Position numbers and translations under genes: made by a program. A stretch of 64,000 nt of DNA, taken from Croceicoccus estronivorus. GTDB taxonomy: Bacteria; Pseudomonadota; Alphaproteobacteria; Sphingomonadales; Sphingomonadaceae. Each line of letters opens with the position of its first letter. Positions within the stretch are counted from its first letter, which is position 1. Shown here piece by piece: positions 1 through 9,219 of the stretch. The notes below the pieces were generated by a model. That model did not search any database, was not told the origin of the DNA, and saw nothing but the letters and a program-made list of their open reading frames with translations. The DNA lies in the NCBI RefSeq assembly GCF_001625325.1, contig NZ_JRQQ01000001.1:310001-374000 (forward strand), written 5' to 3'.

Positions 1-914
1 CCGTCCGAAATTGCCGTGCCCATTTCCAGCAAACGAGCTGAAATAACTGTGCCGGTATCGGCTTGCTCCCGGACATGAATGCCACCCTTCGAAGCAGCCG
101 CTTGGTCCCATTCGGCGCGAACCACTGCCCAGTAATCCTTGGTTGCAGCCCAATAGGCATCCGCCGCCACCACGGGATAATCATCGGAACGGGTGTAGGT
201 GTTGAGCACGTATTCCTGCACCACCGGCTTCAACCCGCCATCGACGGATTCCATCTTGATGTTGTCCTGCCAATGGATCCAGCCGTCCGGCGTGGGCTGA
301 TGACGATTGATGGCGTAATAACGATCATAGACGGGATTGCGCACCGCATCGCGGCGGGCCAGCGGGCGCCAGGTCCAGTTTGAGCGCCAGCGGCGGACCC
401 CGCCTTGCGTTTCCCATTGCCCCCAACCCGCATAGCGCGGGCTGTCGTCGACCTGCCAGACAGTTTGAGACCAACGTCCATGGCGCATGGCGACGGGAAC
501 ATCCTCCCACTCCCAGCTATCGGGTCCTGCATAGACAAGGATCTTTTCCGGTTCGTATTCCCAATCCTGACGCCAGTGCTTGATGACATGAGTTTGCCCG
601 TCGTGTTCCACCACCAACAGGTGCTGCAACATGATCTTGCGCCCGGTGTCCTCGATCACACGCACGGACTCGTATCCGCCAGAAATCTTTCGCTCCAGCG
701 GCGTGTAGCCCGCCATCCAGGGGGTCGATTCCTGCATGTCGAAGCGAACCCTGAAATTGCCCGCCATGGCGAGAATGTCAGCCCGGTCCGCGGCAAACGC
801 ATCGCTTTCCTCGTGCGCCGTGCGTTCCGCGACTGGCCCATGCGCCATGGCGGGCGAAACGGCCATGGCCATGGCCAACAGACCGCCCCCAAGTAATGTC
901 TTGATGATTTTCAT
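1..914 (-). CDS. DUF6607 family secreted protein (3' end outside window)
   Basis: The frame is open from an ATG at 912-914 to the window edge, so about 304 residues are visible and the C-terminus is missing. An N-terminal signal peptide (MKIIKTLLGGGLLAMAMA, then an AMA-like cleavage region) predicts export. The body is rich in Trp, Tyr and Arg, with blocks such as KHWRQDWEYE, VDDSPRYAGWGQW and NRHQPTPDGW that I recognise as DUF6607-like. No enzymatic motif is evident. It starts 18 bp after the stop of the TonB receptor at 933-3263 and is probably cotranscribed with it behind the same Fur box. A role in haem or iron handling is inferred from this neighbour only. Confidence 0.75.
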   Translation of the reverse strand, partial: MKIIKTLLGGGLLAMAMAVSPAMAHGPVAERTAHEESDAFAADRADILAMAGNFRVRFDMQESTPWMAGYTPLERKISGGYESVRVIEDTGRKIMLQHLLVVEHDGQTHVIKHWRQDWEYEPEKILVYAGPDSWEWEDVPVAMRHGRWSQTVWQVDDSPRYAGWGQWETQGGVRRWRSNWTWRPLARRDAVRNPVYDRYYAINRHQPTPDGWIHWQDNIKMESVDGGLKPVVQEYVLNTYTRSDDYPVVAADAYWAATKDYWAVVRAEWDQAAASKGGIHVREQADTGTVISARLLEMGTAISD

Positions 915-932
915 GCGATAATTTCCCCCAGA

Positions 933-3263
933 TCAGAAACGGTAGCTAAGCGACGCGCTCGCATTGCGGCCCGGCCGCGTGTAGGCATCGGTGATGGAAG
1001 AGCTTGCGGCGAGGCCGCGCACATCGCTCCAGTAAGCGTATTTTTCGTTGAGCAGATTGAACACGCCCGCGCGCAGCGTCAGGGCGTCTGCCAGCCGGAC
1101 AAACGCCGTGGCATCGAGGATCGTGAAACTCCCGGGCCGGTAGCAGTCGGTCACAGCACCTGAACTGTCCGTACATTCGCCTGTCCGGCCCGCGCCCTTG
1201 CGCGCGTGGTGCGTAACGATCAGTTCGCCCCCATATGCCCCGGCCGGATCGCGATAGCCGAGCCCTGCGACAAGATTGAGCGGATCGACCGAAGCCAGCG
1301 GCTGCTTGCCACCGCCCGGCAGTTTTTCATCCCCCTTGGCGTAGGCAATGGCAAAGCGGCCGGTCAGGCCGTTTTCCATTTGAAAATCGGCTTTACCCTC
1401 TATCCCTTTCACCACGACCCGGTCGACGTTGACGAATTGATAGATTGCCGGATCACTGGGAGTGAACGAGCCGGATACGACCTGCTGGTCGATGAAGTCG
1501 TCATAGTCGCCATGGAAAGCGGTCACCGACAGGGAGACATGCTTGCCCGCATAACGGACGCCGCCTTCGAAGCTCTCGCTCCGTTCAGGCCCAAGGTCGG
1601 GATTGGGGGCGGAAGTGTAACCGTAGGCCAGGTTTTCGAAGAAGTTGTTCACCTGGCTGGGTGTCGGCGCGCGGAAGCCCTGTGCGTAGTTGGCGAACAG
1701 TCGTACACCGCCGCCTAGTTTGGCCACCGCCCCGATCTTGGGCGACAGACGGGAATCCTTTTGTCCCGAGCCGGTAAATGTCGGCAGCAGCGGGTCATTT
1801 TGCGGGTCGAGATCATAGAAATCGAACCGCAGCGCCGGATACAACATCAGCCGCTCGCCCATCAGCGCAATCTCGTCGCCAATGAACACACCCCCCAGCA
1901 TGAAGTCCGTGGCCGGAAAGGCACGAGTGGGGAATGTTTCCCCGGCAGGCGGCTCCACGCCGTCCCGCAAGCCTTTCTGCCGCGTCCAGCTCACATCTCC
2001 GCCAAAAGAGAGCCGATGCCCGATAGCTCCTGTGACAAAGTCACTGCGTGCTTCGGCCATCGCGCCATAGACGCGGTTCTCGAACGTATTCAAACGCTCC
2101 CGATCAGGGCGCGGGGTGGCGCTGGCAGGGGAGCGGTCTTCATCCGTGAACTGGATGTCCTTGCCATCCTGCCAATAGATTGCAGCATGGGCATAATCGA
2201 CGGCGCCTTCACCACTCCACGTCCAGTCGAGAGACAGCCGTTTACGCTCGGTGGTGTCCCGTGCGCTCAGGCTGTCCACATTCCAGAGCGACATGCCGTA
2301 CATTTTGTAAGGCCCCTCGCCGGTCAGGACATCGGTCCGGACCCGCGTCTTGAGGTATTCGCCTGTCAGCCGGATCTTGTGCCCGCCATCAGTCCATACG
2401 AGCTTGCCAAGCAGCGCATTGGACCAGCCATCCTGCGGATTGGGCTTGGTGCGGCTTTCGCCCGTACCACCGACAGACCCCTTGTTCTCCAGCTCCTGAA
2501 AATCGCGCCGGGTATATGCCAGCATTGCGGAAAGGTTCCCGGATCGTCCGGCCAATGCCGCCGTTTCGGCAAACTCGTTGTCATCCGAGCTGTATTGCGC
2601 CCGCGCGAAACCCCCGATGTCAGCCCCCGGCTGTATCAGGTCTTCAGGGTCGGAGGTGGTGAAGCTGACGACCCCCGAAAGCCCGTCGCTGCCGTACAAT
2701 GCGGAGCCCGGCCCGCGGAGTATCTCCACCGATTTAACCAGCCCGACATCGGTATAGCCACCGCGTCCGGCATCCTGCGCACCGAATGAGAACCCTTGAG
2801 GAGAACGAATTCCATCCACCTGGATCAGGACGCGATTGCCCCCGATCCCCCGGATATTGAAATCCTCATTTCCCGCCCGCCCGGTGGTGCCAAGTGCCGC
2901 CCCGAAGCGTGTCGGGGCACGGCGCACGGTCACGCCCGGCTCGAACCGCACGAGATCCTTGATATCCGTCACCATCTGGTCCGCGATTTCCTGATCGCTT
3001 ATCACTGTCACGGTTGCAGGCGCATCGACAACCTCGATGGGCGTGCGCGTCGCCGTCACAGTGATCGAGCTGAGTCGATCCACCCAATAGAGACCGTCGT
3101 TGCCTTGCGCATGGGCCGATCCCGCACAGGCCGCGAATGCCAATGCCACGCTCGCACAGGCAGGCCTGGTATGACGCATCGCGCAAAGAGTGCCCGCAGG
3201 GCGGCCTTGCGATTTCCCCATTTCCGCCCTCGCCTTGGGATCATGACCATTCGAACGATTCAT
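933..3263 (-). CDS. TonB-dependent haem/haemoglobin-type outer membrane receptor
   Basis: This 776-residue outer membrane receptor probably imports haem or an iron complex using TonB energy. The start at 3263 is supported by an AGGGGAAG ribosome site just upstream. An unusually long hydrophilic leader (about 28 residues) precedes the hydrophobic signal segment ending SAHA. A TonB box-like stretch (SSITVTATRTP) follows, then a plug domain with the IRGIGGNRVLIQVDGIR and EILRGPGSALYGSDGLSGVV blocks typical of the TonB-haemoglobin/transferrin/lactoferrin subfamily. The rest is a 22-strand type barrel ending in a terminal Phe (SLSYRF), the usual barrel-assembly signal. A Fur-box-like palindrome lies 13 bp upstream of the start. 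The exact ligand is inferred. Confidence 0.85.
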   Translation of the reverse strand: MNRSNGHDPKARAEMGKSQGRPAGTLCAMRHTRPACASVALAFAACAGSAHAQGNDGLYWVDRLSSITVTATRTPIEVVDAPATVTVISDQEIADQMVTDIKDLVRFEPGVTVRRAPTRFGAALGTTGRAGNEDFNIRGIGGNRVLIQVDGIRSPQGFSFGAQDAGRGGYTDVGLVKSVEILRGPGSALYGSDGLSGVVSFTTSDPEDLIQPGADIGGFARAQYSSDDNEFAETAALAGRSGNLSAMLAYTRRDFQELENKGSVGGTGESRTKPNPQDGWSNALLGKLVWTDGGHKIRLTGEYLKTRVRTDVLTGEGPYKMYGMSLWNVDSLSARDTTERKRLSLDWTWSGEGAVDYAHAAIYWQDGKDIQFTDEDRSPASATPRPDRERLNTFENRVYGAMAEARSDFVTGAIGHRLSFGGDVSWTRQKGLRDGVEPPAGETFPTRAFPATDFMLGGVFIGDEIALMGERLMLYPALRFDFYDLDPQNDPLLPTFTGSGQKDSRLSPKIGAVAKLGGGVRLFANYAQGFRAPTPSQVNNFFENLAYGYTSAPNPDLGPERSESFEGGVRYAGKHVSLSVTAFHGDYDDFIDQQVVSGSFTPSDPAIYQFVNVDRVVVKGIEGKADFQMENGLTGRFAIAYAKGDEKLPGGGKQPLASVDPLNLVAGLGYRDPAGAYGGELIVTHHARKGAGRTGECTDSSGAVTDCYRPGSFTILDATAFVRLADALTLRAGVFNLLNEKYAYWSDVRGLAASSSITDAYTRPGRNASASLSYRF

Positions 3264-3275
3264 AGCTTCCCCTGC

Positions 3276-3296
3276 TAATGATAGTGATTCTCATTA
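3276..3296 (-). promoter_or_regulatory. Fur-box-like palindrome
   Basis: A 21-bp inverted repeat has arms TAATGA and TCATTA around an A/T-rich centre. Read on the minus strand it is TAATGAGAATCACTATCATT plus A, close to the GATAATGATAATCATTATC Fur consensus. It sits immediately upstream of the ribosome site of the TonB receptor, so bound Fur would cover the transcription start or early leader. Repression by iron is inferred from family knowledge. Confidence 0.7.
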
Positions 3297-3521
3297 GTGT
3301 TCTAATCGAGAACGAAGGGGCACTTTGTCAACCCTTTACCGACCGATGATTGGGTGATGCCGGGGACCGAAACCTGAAAGCCGCAGGAAACCGGGGATTT
3401 GCGCATTTCCGACAGTTCGGAATCGTCTCTAATAGGTTCGTCTTCCCCTACACCGGCCTCTAATGCGCCCCGACACAGGGCCGAATTTTACGGCTCGACC
3501 ATCTCAGGGGAGATAATTTTC

Positions 3522-5831
3522 ATGCATGGGAAAATAATTTTACTGCTGTCCGTTGCAGCCACGGCACTGGCCACCCCGGCCGTTGCCCAGGAGGCTCCAT
3601 CAGCCACCAGCAGCGAGTATGACAATGCCGGCGTCGGCGACATCATCGTGACTGCGCGCAAGAAGGCAGAGAACCTTCAGAACGTGCCTCTCTCGATCAC
3701 CGGGATCGGGGCACAGGAAATCGCGGAACGCGATATCAGCTCGATCGGAAACATCGACAACCTTGCGCCTGCTGTGTTCATCGAAACAGCGGCAGGCCCG
3801 ACGACCAGTGGCGTTGTCGCCAATATCCGCGGCATCGGCGGATCGGATGCCACGGGCGTTTCGGACTATCCCATCGCGATGTATATTGATGGTGTGTTGA
3901 TGTCGCGCCCTAACGCGCTGCTGTTCGACATGGTCGATCTCGAACGGATCGAAGTCCTTCGTGGCCCGCAGGGCACTCTCTTCGGGCGCAACACCACCGG
4001 CGGCGCGATCAATATTTTCACCAAGGCACCAGCGGACGAATTCGGCCTCGAAGAAAAGGTCACTGTCGGTACCGACAACCTGTTCAAGAGCCGCACCACG
4101 CTCAACACCGGGATACTGGGTGACAGCGGGATCAGCGCCAAGGTTGCCTACTCCCACGAGGAGCAGGATGGTTACGTAAAGAACACGCTGAGCCAGGGCA
4201 CCGCCGATCCCGGCGCACGCAACAGCGAATCCGGGTTCCTCGCCATTCACGGCGACGTCAGCCCGTCATTCACTTTCGACCTGCGTGCAGACGTGACTTC
4301 CGCGCGCAACGCTCCGATCTGGCAGCAGCTTGCCTACATGAACGACCTTCAGCGGGCATACTTCTCGCAATCGGAATCGCTGGGTGGTTCTCCCCTGATC
4401 GTCAGCCAGAACTATCGTGACAAGGTAACCGTGGCCAACCAGCCGCGCGGGAAACAGACCATCTGGGGCACGTCAATGACGATGCAACTGGATGTCAGCC
4501 CGGCGCTTACCCTGAAGTCGATCACCGGCTATCGCCGTTTCAAGGAAAATCAGGCGGTCAACAACTTCGGCCAGGGTGAATTGATGGGTCGTCTGACCGA
4601 CGGTTCTGTCGGGCGTGTCTACATGTTCGATTATCCCGATCCCGCCCGCGCGCGCGACCGGCAGTTCTCCAGCGAGTTGCAGGCGACCGGCACTGTTTCC
4701 GATTTCGACTACGTGGTTGGGCTGTATTATCTCGACCAGAGGTACACCAGCGCCACGACGCAGCGCTTCACGCTCGTATCCGAAGTCGCGCCCGGCGACT
4801 TGCGCGGCGCCAACACGGTATTCTTCCGCGACTACGTGGCGCGCGCAAAATCCTACGCCGCTTTCACGCAGGTATCATGGAAACCGGCCTCCATCGACGG
4901 ATTGGAAGTCACCGGCGGCCTGCGTTATACGCATGACAAGAAGAAGCTGTCGCAAGCCAACGTATATAACGGCTATGCACTGGCACCGGGAGAAGGCACC
5001 AACAGCTGGGACAACGTCAGCTGGCTGGCGTCAGTCACTTACCGCTTCTCGCCGGAAATCCTCGCCTATGCCCGTGCATCCACGGCCTATCGTGCGGGCG
5101 GGTTCGATGCCGGTGGCTCGGGCAACCCCAACGGCTACGATCCGGAAAAGGTGATATCGTATGAGGCTGGCCTCAAGACAGACCTGCTCGACCGCCGCCT
5201 GCGCATCAACCTGTCAGCCTACATCACTGACTACAAGGATCTGCAGATCAGCCAGTTCGTTGCGGGCAGCAGCGGCGGCAGCACCAAGACTGTAAACGCC
5301 GGCAAGGTCACTTTCAGCGGATTTGAAGCCGAGGCAACCGCCGTTCTATCCGACTTCCTGACCGTCGACGGTTCGGTCGGCTACGTTCATCCGAACTACA
5401 AGACCTACCTCTATCTCGATCCGGCTACCGATACGTTGATCAATGTGGCCGACGAGGTCCATCTGGCGCACGTCCCGACGAAAACGGCCCGGATCGGCGC
5501 GGCCTGGGATATTGCGCAGTGGGATGATACGGCGCTGTCGCTGCGGGTGGACTATTCCTACAAGAACGGTTCCTACACCTTCCCGCTCGACCGGGTGAAC
5601 CCATACAATCCGTACATCAAGCACACGGCCAAGAACGAGTTGAGTGCACGCTTGACGCTGAAGGATGTGAATGTCGGCCCGAGCATGAACCTGACAATCC
5701 AAGCCTATGGGGAAAACCTGCTGAACGAGAAGCGTAGGATCGGCGCAGTAGATTTCGGTTCACTCGGTCTTGCCACGCAAACCTGGGGACCGGATCGCCG
5801 CATGGGTCTGACGGTTATCGCTTCCTATTGA
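3522..5831 (+). CDS. TonB-dependent receptor (sphingomonad OAR/FecA-like)
   Basis: This 769-residue outer membrane receptor has an unknown ligand. The frame is open from 3399, but the ATG at 3522 gives a clean signal peptide (MHGKIILLLSVAATALATPA, cleavage near AVAQE) and has a GGGGAGA ribosome site, so I use it. A TonB box-like DIIVTARKK follows, then a plug with NVPLSITGI, DGVLMSRP and EVLRGPQGTLFGRNTTGGAINI, typical of the large receptor family expanded in sphingomonads. The barrel ends VIASY with an aromatic last residue. It is divergent from the haem-type receptor and followed by a strong terminator. No degradation cluster adjoins it, so the substrate cannot be guessed. Confidence 0.85.
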   Translation: MHGKIILLLSVAATALATPAVAQEAPSATSSEYDNAGVGDIIVTARKKAENLQNVPLSITGIGAQEIAERDISSIGNIDNLAPAVFIETAAGPTTSGVVANIRGIGGSDATGVSDYPIAMYIDGVLMSRPNALLFDMVDLERIEVLRGPQGTLFGRNTTGGAINIFTKAPADEFGLEEKVTVGTDNLFKSRTTLNTGILGDSGISAKVAYSHEEQDGYVKNTLSQGTADPGARNSESGFLAIHGDVSPSFTFDLRADVTSARNAPIWQQLAYMNDLQRAYFSQSESLGGSPLIVSQNYRDKVTVANQPRGKQTIWGTSMTMQLDVSPALTLKSITGYRRFKENQAVNNFGQGELMGRLTDGSVGRVYMFDYPDPARARDRQFSSELQATGTVSDFDYVVGLYYLDQRYTSATTQRFTLVSEVAPGDLRGANTVFFRDYVARAKSYAAFTQVSWKPASIDGLEVTGGLRYTHDKKKLSQANVYNGYALAPGEGTNSWDNVSWLASVTYRFSPEILAYARASTAYRAGGFDAGGSGNPNGYDPEKVISYEAGLKTDLLDRRLRINLSAYITDYKDLQISQFVAGSSGGSTKTVNAGKVTFSGFEAEATAVLSDFLTVDGSVGYVHPNYKTYLYLDPATDTLINVADEVHLAHVPTKTARIGAAWDIAQWDDTALSLRVDYSYKNGSYTFPLDRVNPYNPYIKHTAKNELSARLTLKDVNVGPSMNLTIQAYGENLLNEKRRIGAVDFGSLGLATQTWGPDRRMGLTVIASY

Positions 5832-5893
5832 TCTTACCGTTCGGGATGGAGGGTTTACGTCTTCGTCCCCGCCCTGTCCCTTTCGGGTAACGA

Positions 5894-5925
5894 TGGGCCC
5901 GCCGTCAAACGGCGGGCCCATTTCA
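5894..5925 (+). terminator. Rho-independent terminator after TonB receptor
   Basis: A perfect 12-bp GC-rich stem (TGGGCCCGCCGT / ACGGCGGGCCCA, 5894-5905 and 5909-5920) with a 3-nt loop is followed by TTTC. It lies 63 bp after the receptor stop. The remaining sequence up to the next gene at 6130 is moderately AT-rich and shows no further recognisable element. Confidence 0.8.
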
Positions 5926-6129
5926 TATCTGCGCTTGCCTGACCCCACTCCCGCAGCTCACCGTTAACTCGTCGTATACACAGTAGCGTACATATAGATT
6001 TGTGCTTGTTGAGTTTTCTTGCGTGAAACCGAAATGGCCACCGGTTCGTTTCTCGCAAGGCAGCATTAATCGGCAAATTGTCGCGCGAATATTACGCCGC
6101 AACCTCTATGAGGACAGCGAGGTATATCG

Positions 6130-8406
6130 ATGGGAGTCCGGGAGAAGTTTCTTGACGTAGAAACAGCCTCCTCTGCGGATGAGATCTTGCAGGACCTCAT
6201 CACTCATTCGGCGACCGGCATCAGTCTTGGCGCATACAAGAAGGCGCTTGATCGCATTGCCAATGTCGTATGTACCGATCTTCAGGGATACATCGTCTAC
6301 GCAAACGAGAATTTCTGCCAACTGAACAAATGTTCAATCTCCGATGCCGTCGGGAAAAACAACAACATCTTCAATTCCGGACTGCACGGCCCCGAATTCT
6401 TCAAGCAATTGTGGAAGACCATCAGCGCGGGCGACATCTGGCATGGTGAAGTCTGCAACAAGGCTCTGGATGGCACCCCATACTGGGTGGATATGCAGAT
6501 CACCCCAAGATACGATCCCCTAGGGAAAATAATCGGCTATCTCGCCCTCTGTCTGGACATTACCGCACGCAAGGATGCCGAAGCCCGCGCGGCCGAAGAA
6601 AACCGCAAACGCCAGGAAATGGAGACACTGCTCCACGATATCGTCGAAACCCTGCCCAACGGCGTCATCGCTTTCGACAAGGACGGCAAAGCCATATTTG
6701 TCAACAGCGCGCATGAGGAAATATCTTCCGATAACACCGAACTGATAGATCTCTGCCGCCGTGCAAGTGACTGTGACCATTCCGCCTCCACCATTGATGA
6801 AAAGCGATGCAACGCCCACCTGAGCAGGGGTGAAAATCAGCATTGCAAGTGTTTCATTCAGCATTTGCCCGATGACCGGTGGGTACAGATTCAACACCGT
6901 CGTTCAACGACGGGCACACTCGTTTCGGTACAGACGGACGTTACCGATCTGAAGCATGCCGAACGGAAGATCGCCTACCAGGCAAAGCGCGACCCCCTCA
7001 CCGGCATTTTCAACCGGAATACTTTCGTCGAACGCCTGAGCAAAGCCGTGACTCACAATCGCCAGACACATCAGCCCTGCGCTCTTGTCCGGATCGACCT
7101 TGACGATTTCAAGGCCATTAACGACGGCCTGGGCCACGATGCAGGGGATATTCTGCTGCGCCATATTGCCGGTTGTCTGGAGGCTTCCGTCCGGAAAACC
7201 GATACAGTGGCCCGCATCGGAGGCGATGAATTCGCGATCCTTCTGACAGGATGCTGCACAACCGCCGAAATCAGGCGCGTCATGGGCAAACTCAGCGCCG
7301 CACTGGCCGTACCCGCAGAGATCGGCCAACAAACGGTAGTGCAGACGGCCAGCATGGGCATTGCCACCTTCCCCCACGACGCCGAAAATCCCGATGAACT
7401 GATGAAGTGTGCCGACATGGCCTTGTTCCAGTGCAAGCGTGAGGGACACGGCACCTACCGGATCTATAACATGTCGATGCGGCGTCAGCGCATGCGCCGC
7501 ATCAAGCTGGCCGAAGAACTGAAAAAATCACTGACAAATGACGGCTTCAAGGTCGTTCTCCAGCCTCAGCTCGATATGGCGACCGGGAAACACACCGGGT
7601 TCGAAGCACTGGTCCGGTGGAAGGTCGGCCGCAAGTGGATTCCGCCTGAGGATCTGATTTCAGTCGCGGAAGAGGCCGGGCTCATTTCGCAGCTAAGCCA
7701 AAAGATCACGGACAAGGCACTGGCCATGTTCGCACGCCTGAAACTGCGGAACCTGAATCCCGGCACGCTGGGCATCAACATCGTTGCGGCGCAATTGCAC
7801 GAGCCCAACTTCGTCCGTTCACTGATCGCCGCGCTCAAGAGACACAGCATCCGCCCTGCGGAAATCGAGATCGAGGTCACTGAAAACGTTATTCTGGATC
7901 GTTCGGCAGACAGTATCGCACGAGTTTTGCAGAAGCTGCATGCCGAAGGCATTGCCATTGCGCTTGACGATTTCGGCATGGGCTATGCCTCACTGACCCA
8001 CCTGAAACGGTTTCCACTCAGCCGGATCAAGATCGACCGCTCCTTCATCAATGGCATGCTGAAGGCCCAGGACGACCATGTCATCGTTCGCACGATCATC
8101 TCCCTCGCGCATAATCTCGGCCTTCAGGTCGTCGCCGAAGGCATCGAAACACACGATCAATACGTCGAACTGGAAAAACTGGGGTGTGATGCCGCACAAG
8201 GCTATCTGCTTGGTCGCCCACTGGACGAACAGGGCGCCTCCCGGCATCTGCTGCATCCCAAACTACCGTACAGAAAATCCGCAGACGTCAGCCACGGCAT
8301 GAATGCCATTGGGCACAGCCGCCCCGGCGGCTCCAACCGGCCCTACCGGCGACCTAATTTAGGTCTTTTGTCACTTCTGCCACGTCGAGGGGACGAACAA
8401 GCATGA
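6130..8406 (+). CDS. PAS-PAS-GGDEF-EAL cyclic di-GMP signalling protein
   Basis: A 758-residue cytoplasmic protein predicted to make and/or degrade cyclic di-GMP. An N-terminal PAS domain (about residues 35-150, ending LDITARKDAE) is followed by a second PAS-like domain (about 165-275) rich in Cys and His, which may bind a cofactor or metal. The GGDEF domain keeps its active-site GGDEF (near residue 364) and the inhibitory RxxD site (RKTD) five residues upstream. The EAL domain keeps FEALVRW, EVTENV, LDDFGMGYASL and VAEGIET, so both activities look intact. There is no membrane segment. The last 53 bp overlap the 3' end of the convergent XRE gene, and the C-terminus has an unusual 50-residue Pro/Arg/Gly-rich tail. 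Confidence 0.9.
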   Translation: MGVREKFLDVETASSADEILQDLITHSATGISLGAYKKALDRIANVVCTDLQGYIVYANENFCQLNKCSISDAVGKNNNIFNSGLHGPEFFKQLWKTISAGDIWHGEVCNKALDGTPYWVDMQITPRYDPLGKIIGYLALCLDITARKDAEARAAEENRKRQEMETLLHDIVETLPNGVIAFDKDGKAIFVNSAHEEISSDNTELIDLCRRASDCDHSASTIDEKRCNAHLSRGENQHCKCFIQHLPDDRWVQIQHRRSTTGTLVSVQTDVTDLKHAERKIAYQAKRDPLTGIFNRNTFVERLSKAVTHNRQTHQPCALVRIDLDDFKAINDGLGHDAGDILLRHIAGCLEASVRKTDTVARIGGDEFAILLTGCCTTAEIRRVMGKLSAALAVPAEIGQQTVVQTASMGIATFPHDAENPDELMKCADMALFQCKREGHGTYRIYNMSMRRQRMRRIKLAEELKKSLTNDGFKVVLQPQLDMATGKHTGFEALVRWKVGRKWIPPEDLISVAEEAGLISQLSQKITDKALAMFARLKLRNLNPGTLGINIVAAQLHEPNFVRSLIAALKRHSIRPAEIEIEVTENVILDRSADSIARVLQKLHAEGIAIALDDFGMGYASLTHLKRFPLSRIKIDRSFINGMLKAQDDHVIVRTIISLAHNLGLQVVAEGIETHDQYVELEKLGCDAAQGYLLGRPLDEQGASRHLLHPKLPYRKSADVSHGMNAIGHSRPGGSNRPYRRPNLGLLSLLPRRGDEQA

Positions 8407-9100
8407 ACAGGGCCGACCAGTCGTAGCGGTCCAGCCCCGCCACAGCGTCCTGTTCGGCAACCATGTGGATATCGGACCGCAGCTTCTCGAACAGGGCATG
8501 GACTCTCTTCCTGCCGAAATCGCTCAACCGGATCATGTCCGACACGTAGAGCGCGTCCTCCGCTCCAAAATCCATCGACAGGAAAAAGCCTTTGACTGTC
8601 CTTTCGAAGGCAACCGCCAAGGGGCCACCCCTGCGCCAACGTGCGGTGCGGGAAATCAGGGGGCGAAGTCTCCCTCTTGGACCAACGCTGATCAGGCCAA
8701 GCCGCCGCAATCGCTCTATATGCTGGTCCACCCGGACGGCATCAAGGCCGAACTCGTCGATCAACGACTGTCTTTGCTCACCATTCAGAACGACAAAGAA
8801 AATCAGGGCCAATTCACGATCCGCAGCCAGAAACCTCTCCTGACGCAAACTGAACCGATCCGTTTCGGGTCCCTGTGATCGTTCGACCAGGTCGCGGAAA
8901 TCCAGGCCGATCGCATCACAGATTCTACTTAGCCCCACAAGCGTCAGGCCCTGTCCCCTTAACCAGCGCCACAAGGTAGGCTCCGCAACGTCGAGTTGTT
9001 TGGCCAATTCAGCCACAGTGACTCCGCTCGCCCTCAGTGTCCGACGCAATTCGAGCAGCAAATTCGCAACGGCGGGGCTTTCCGATGGGAGGTTGGCCAT
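8354..9100 (-). CDS. XRE-type helix-turn-helix regulator, paralogue of 15192-15971
   Basis: A 248-residue DNA-binding protein. An N-terminal helix-turn-helix of the Cro/C1 type (about residues 14-65: TVAELAKQLDVAEPTLWRWLRGQGLTL) is followed by about 170 residues that match the regulator at 15192 along their length, including RRLGLI, ARWRRG and a Phe/Leu-rich KRVHALFEKLRSDI-like helix. This C-terminal domain is not one I can name. A GGAGAG ribosome site precedes the ATG. It is divergent from the Rieske oxygenase across a short region holding a perfect palindrome, so control of that oxygenase and of itself is the natural inference. Confidence 0.75.
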   Translation of the reverse strand: MANLPSESPAVANLLLELRRTLRASGVTVAELAKQLDVAEPTLWRWLRGQGLTLVGLSRICDAIGLDFRDLVERSQGPETDRFSLRQERFLAADRELALIFFVVLNGEQRQSLIDEFGLDAVRVDQHIERLRRLGLISVGPRGRLRPLISRTARWRRGGPLAVAFERTVKGFFLSMDFGAEDALYVSDMIRLSDFGRKRVHALFEKLRSDIHMVAEQDAVAGLDRYDWSALFMLVRPLDVAEVTKDLN

Positions 9101-9124
9101 CTTCTATCTCTCCATGATTGTATT

Positions 9125-9141
9125 CTATCATTATATGATAG
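9125..9141. promoter_or_regulatory. Candidate operator palindrome between XRE regulator and Rieske gene
   Basis: A perfect 7-bp inverted repeat CTATCAT-TAT-ATGATAG sits 24 bp upstream of the regulator start and 78 bp upstream of the oxygenase start, in an AT-rich patch of an otherwise GC-rich stretch. Its place and symmetry suit binding of a dimeric regulator. No experiment or comparison supports it here. Confidence 0.5.
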
Positions 9142-9219
9142 CATGTTTCGAAGCGCCATTGATTCATGCCCCGTGACACCACAGACATGGGCCAACGAAA
9201 ACTGCTTGGGAGAAGACGC

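Noticed and set aside
1761-2789. Long plus-strand ORF opposite the haem receptor
   Set aside because: It mirrors the receptor frame in GC-rich DNA, has no ribosome site or domain, and the receptor below it is clear.
3399-3521. Earlier start for the second TonB receptor
   Set aside because: The extra 41 residues would hide the signal peptide; the ATG at 3522 has the ribosome site.
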